Position numbers and translations under genes: made by a program
The notes under the pieces: generated by a model
What the model was told of the DNA's origin: nothing
What the model saw: the letters and a program-made list of their open reading frames with translations, nothing else
Database searches by the model: none
Origin: Neofusicoccum parvum
Taxonomy: Eukaryota; Ascomycota; Dothideomycetes; Botryosphaeriales; Botryosphaeriaceae
Direction: 5' to 3'
Assembly (NCBI GenBank): GCA_020912385.1
Contig: CP087209.1
Location: 1,364,001 to 1,428,000, forward strand
DNA length: 64,000 nt
Part shown: positions 60,807 to 64,000 of the stretch, piece after piece
Layout: each line of letters opens with the position of its first letter
Numbering within the stretch: the stretch's first letter is position 1

Positions 60807-61283
60807 TCAACAGCCGCCTCCGATCTGCTCCTGGTGGACTTCGAGGGTGTCGCCATCCTGCATCTCGAGCTTTTCGAGGAGAGCCAATGTTAGTGCATTC
60901 AAGACTTGCAGAGATGCGCCGTCGACTTTTGCCGCACGTGGAGTGAGCGGACGAGCGACAGCTGTTGTAACCGATCCAGACCAAGTTGGCTCGGAGTTCG
61001 CTGTCGACGCGCCGCACTCACTTCTCCGGCTGGCTGGTCATGCGCGGAATCGGCCATAACTCACCGACTCGGGGTTGTCGGTTGCGTTGACGCGTTGCCC
61101 GTCGAAGAGAAAGCGGACGCTAGCCGGGGACTTGCCCTGGCGCTCACAGAAAGCGTCCATAAGCTTCTTGAGCTGCGTGGTCCTCTTGATCTTGAAGAAG
61201 ACTTCGTTGTTGTTATCCGTCACCTTAATGTTAAGGTGCTCGGACTGGGGGTTGTCGTGCTTCGGCGAGCCGTTGTCCGACAT
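60807..61283 (-). CDS. smt3: SUMO (Smt3) ubiquitin-like modifier
   Basis: Exons 61065-61283 and 60807-60869 give a 93-residue precursor. SUMO is matured by a Ulp protease and attached to lysines through E1 (Aos1/Uba2) and Ubc9. The text has a flexible acidic/polar start, then LNIKVTDNNNEVFFKIKRTT, QLKKLMDAFCERQGK, VRFLFDGQRVN and LEMQDGDTLEVHQEQIGG, the beta-grasp core of SUMO. The diglycine is followed by only Gly-Cys, a two-residue tail. The intron (60870-61064, 195 bp) is the longest in the window; it ends after a CACTAACA branch-like site and splices in frame to restore ESLEMQDGD. The promoter is shared with cmc4. Confidence 0.95.
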
Positions 61284-61846
61284 TTCTGCTGAGATTGAGG
61301 ATGGTGATCGGGGACGGTGGGGTGAGGAAAGTTGAAGGCCTGGGTAGCGGTGTATTAGCAGTCTGCGTACAGTGGCGTGAGGCGCTTAAGTGAGCGCGCG
61401 ACCCCAAATCCGTTTCAGCGGGCGACGCGATTGAGCGCGGAACGACCGCGGGCGGCGGTGAGGCAAGCGCAAAGGCTGTAGAGGCGGAGGCAGAGGTGGC
61501 GACGCCGACTTACCAGGCGGTTGAAGCGCGGAGGCGACGTAGCGAGGGGCACGCGAAGAGTTTGTGTGTCGGAGCACAGGGCTGGGCGGGAGTGGAGGAT
61601 GAAGGTGTAGGGTTTGGTGGGGTTGCTTATGGTAAGCCGAGCCGATGGCGCAGAGAAGTCGTGGAAGCCTCGTCTTGCGTCACGCAGGGCAAGAGGCAAA
61701 AGGCAGGAACGCAGCCGGTTGCCAGCAGCTCCAGTGTCTTCCAATCCGCTTCCACTGCTTGAGCCTCACTCTTCCACCCGTGCCTATCTGAAACCGTGCC
61801 TTCGCGAACCGCCGTTCGGCAGGCCACAGCGGGCAAACTGAACACA
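61284..61846. other. Bidirectional promoter of smt3 and cmc4
   Basis: About 560 bases between two divergent genes. No gene is supported; the minus-strand frame at 61415-61744 is likely chance. Confidence 0.6.
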
Positions 61847-62299
61847 ATGGTACACACACGTCAATGGCTGCCATCGCTCTCACAGTGACTTGCTGAACCA
61901 CTGGCAGGGCAATCTCGACCAGGACCTCAAGACCGATCCGCCTTGCCATCCTAGAGCATGTGCCATTCAAGGTGCGTCGCCAAGCTGCATGTAGCAATCG
62001 GTCCTTTGCTGATGCAGGAACAGATTGTCTGCAAAAGTCAGGCTACAAAGAGGAGAAGTGCCAACGGCAGGTACATGGTCCCGTGACGTGTCCGTGAACA
62101 GAGCTGTTGACTGCGTGCCCCAGATCGACGCGCTGTACGAGTGTTGCAACGCCTTTTATCAGAAGAACGGCGATGACGCAAGCTGCGTGAGCTGTCCCAA
62201 GGCCTCGCTCCTCAGGTAAGACGGTTCCCGCCGTTGCAGCAGCGCCGTCGCTGACACCGCCGAAGGCTTAAGATGAGGCAGCGGAGCGAAGGCAGGTAG
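61847..62299 (+). CDS. cmc4: Mitochondrial CHCH protein Cmc4
   Basis: Five small exons (61847-61849, 61923-61971, 62024-62070, 62124-62215, 62266-62299) give 74 residues, the size of yeast Cmc4 (73). Cmc4 is a twin-cysteine coiled-coil-helix protein of the intermembrane space imported by Mia40. The sequence after Met is DLKTDPPCHPRACAIQDCL, followed by KEEKCQRQIDALYECCNAFY, SCVSCPKASLLRLKMRQR; cysteine positions fit the family (CxxxACAIQDC, KC, ECC, C..C). The last three introns are short, with in-frame phases. The first exon is just the ATG, with donor GTACAC, and is inferred because frame and homologues require a Met directly before DLK. Confidence 0.88.
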
Positions 62300-62744
62300 A
62301 TAGACAGCAAACGAGGTAGAGCAATCAGAGATGTCGCGCCGGAATACCTAAATCCACTCCCAAGTCTCCCGAAGGAGAGAAAGCAATAAGCGGACAAGGC
62401 GCGTTACTCTCAGAAGATCTGAAGCACGGGTCGAACACTGAACTGTTTGAACCGCAACTCTAATGATCTCCTTTGTAAAAGACATTGATGGTTCTTGAAA
62501 TTTTGGCGGGCGCAGAGAATTTAAACCTGCGGCGACGCGCTAGTCTGAAGCGGGCGCTAGCGCGCGTAGCTCGCAAGTCGCGTTTCGCAGCTCGTCGTCG
62601 CTTTGGCTGCGCATGTTTTGCTGCTGAGCATCCACGAAGCCAGACCCGCCGGGCCATCCCCCGCGCCCTCCACCTCCGCGTCCCTTTCCGCATCCTTCTC
62701 TACCTCTCACCCGCGCCCATCTGCTTGCGCCAATCCCATCCGTA
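62300..62744. other. Intergenic spacer upstream of nup84
   Basis: About 445 bases with the 3' end of cmc4 and the nup84 promoter. It has a pyrimidine-rich tract (62640-62735) just before the ATG, as in fungal leaders. Confidence 0.6.
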
Positions 62745-64000
62745 ATGGCTCCAATCAACCGGCCAGCCTCCGCGCCCCGGAGAAAGTCGCGACGCGGCTC
62801 GCACGACAGCACTGCCTCCGACCACACCGCTCTTCGTCTCACTTACCGTGCTCACGATGAGGACCTCCATCCTTTGCGATCCATGGCCGAACGCGTCGGC
62901 AAGGAGGTCGAGAAGTTCGCCGAGAGCGTCGACAGCTGGCTGAAGGACGTCAACGACAATAACGCGACGCCGGTCCAGAAGCACCATGCCACATTGAACC
63001 TGGTCGAGAAGCTCAAGAAGGAGGCGGATGCTAACGTGCGCACGCTGCGCAAGAAATTGGCCCAGGAATCGCGCGGAGCGTCCAACAAACGCCTCGAGCG
63101 CGTCCGCGAATCCGACATATTCCAGTCCATTGAGGATGACGACCCTACGCCTGGTTCGGGTACACAGAGTGCACTGAAGCAGTGGCAGTCGGAAGTCGCC
63201 ACTTGGGAATTGCTACGGACCCTTTTGGAGCACGATCAACACGAGCCGGGCACAGATCCTAATAGCAACAAAAGGAAGGCGTTGGCGGGAATGCCCGCGC
63301 TTCACAAGTTCACCCCCGAGGGCGAAGTATGGGACCGTTTCATTTTCGAAGAAGACAGCGCGCGAGAGAGGGAGCTCATTCTTCGTTGGCTGGAAGATAC
63401 AGCAGATGAGGCGGGAGAGGACATCGCTACTCTGATGGAGGAAAAGTCCGGACGGGGTAGCGGGACCTGGTCGCAGGGATGGCTGGACACGAAATTGAAG
63501 CTCAAGCAAGAGAAGAGGCTCCGTCCATTCGAGAAGTCTCCGGAGAAAGCTCTTGCCCACGTTCGACGTGACGATACCGGAGAGCCAGTGGCATACCAGC
63601 TTGATCCGGACGCGCCGACCCGCCAAGCTCGCGTCTTGGAGAAGTCGGATGAGGACTACGAGAAGGCTGCCTGGATGGCATTGTGGGAGATGATGAGACG
63701 CGGCAAGCCTTGGCAAGAGATTCGCGACTGGTGCAACGAACACAACGAGCAATGGCGAGCAGTTGCGCTAGGTAAATCCTACGACAACCAGGATCGCCGA
63801 ACGTCACTGCGTGGTGCGAACCTTGGCTCTCTTTGGCGCCGAGTTTGCTACGCTGCAGCGAATGCTGGTCAGAACGAATTCGAACGGGCAGTGTACGGTC
63901 TTCTTGCGGGCGACATCGCGTCAATTGAGCCGATCTGCAGTAGTTGGGACGACTTCCTTTACGTCCGTCTCAACAACGTTCTGCTATCTCAGTGGGACCA
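62745..64000 (+). CDS. nup84: Nucleoporin Nup84/Nup107, N-terminal part
   Basis: The gene begins at ATG 62745 and is still open at the window end (418 codons visible, no intron). Nup84 (metazoan Nup107) is a helical-solenoid scaffold of the Y-shaped Nup84/Nup107-160 complex of the nuclear pore. After a basic, low-complexity start, the text has GEVWDRFIFEEDSAREREL and LRWLEDTADEAGEDIATLM, then AAWMALWEMMRRGKPWQEIR, WCNEHNEQWRAVAL, LWRRVCYAAANAG and FERAVYGLLAGDIASIEPIC followed by SWDDFLYVRLNNVLLSQWD, all typical of the family. The acidic/helical composition fits. Family length is 700-900 residues, so about half is missing. Confidence 0.9.
   Translation, partial: MAPINRPASAPRRKSRRGSHDSTASDHTALRLTYRAHDEDLHPLRSMAERVGKEVEKFAESVDSWLKDVNDNNATPVQKHHATLNLVEKLKKEADANVRTLRKKLAQESRGASNKRLERVRESDIFQSIEDDDPTPGSGTQSALKQWQSEVATWELLRTLLEHDQHEPGTDPNSNKRKALAGMPALHKFTPEGEVWDRFIFEEDSARERELILRWLEDTADEAGEDIATLMEEKSGRGSGTWSQGWLDTKLKLKQEKRLRPFEKSPEKALAHVRRDDTGEPVAYQLDPDAPTRQARVLEKSDEDYEKAAWMALWEMMRRGKPWQEIRDWCNEHNEQWRAVALGKSYDNQDRRTSLRGANLGSLWRRVCYAAANAGQNEFERAVYGLLAGDIASIEPICSSWDDFLYVRLNNVLLSQWD

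Overview
The window is nuclear DNA of a filamentous ascomycete (Pezizomycotina; Dothideomycetes is a guess). Protein genes carry short introns of about 45-145 bp with GTRNGT donors and CTRAY-like branch sites. Coding DNA is GC-rich. Several families are fungal: Zn2Cys6 factor, Svf1, HAL-type kinase, DUF4188, DUF6699 and a GPI-anchored wall protein. I saw no bacterial operons, CRISPR arrays, rRNA, convincing tRNA or intact transposon. I rebuilt exon-intron structures by eye from splice signals, reading frame and family conservation; in every complete gene the exon lengths sum to a whole number of codons.

Layout, left to right. 0-9 kb: 3' part of a vanillyl-alcohol-oxidase-type flavoenzyme (+), an AT-hook protein with an internal duplication (-), the Fe-S scaffold ATPase Nbp35 (-) and ubiquitin E1 Uba1 (-). 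10.9-18.2 kb: an F-box gene (+), a Zn2Cys6 transcription factor (+) and a second F-box gene (-). 19.7-25.5 kb: two secreted surface proteins (-), a repeat-containing GPI-anchored wall protein and a Ser/Thr-rich CAP/PR-1 protein. 25.5-33.6 kb: mostly non-coding, with one weakly F-box/DUF6546-like gene (+). 33.6-40.7 kb: membrane GNAT acetyltransferase (-), HAL-family protein kinase (-) and Svf1 (+), the last two divergent. 42.3-48.5 kb: GH13 alpha-glucosidase (-) with three tiny exons including one of 5 nt, and a DUF6699 protein (+), separated by 3 kb. 48.5-50.3 kb: decayed coding material. 50.3-57.1 kb: ribosomal protein L9 (-), DUF4188 membrane protein (-), TetX/salicylate-hydroxylase-like FAD monooxygenase (-) and a small charged coiled-coil protein (-). 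57.8-64 kb: a mitochondrial fused alpha-beta succinyl-CoA-ligase-like protein (+), SUMO (-), Cmc4 (+) and the start of Nup84 (+, cut by the window end).

Most genes are housekeeping genes without operon logic. The ubiquitin-pathway genes (E1, F-box proteins, SUMO) are not clearly linked. The DUF4188 protein and the FAD monooxygenase are adjacent and could be a minimal oxidative pair, but no synthase backbone is present. The most unusual items are the fused succinyl-CoA-ligase-like gene, whose beta half lacks the first ATP-grasp segment and whose junction looks like a buried mitochondrial presequence, and the alpha-glucosidase gene with a 5-nt microexon and a GC-AG intron.
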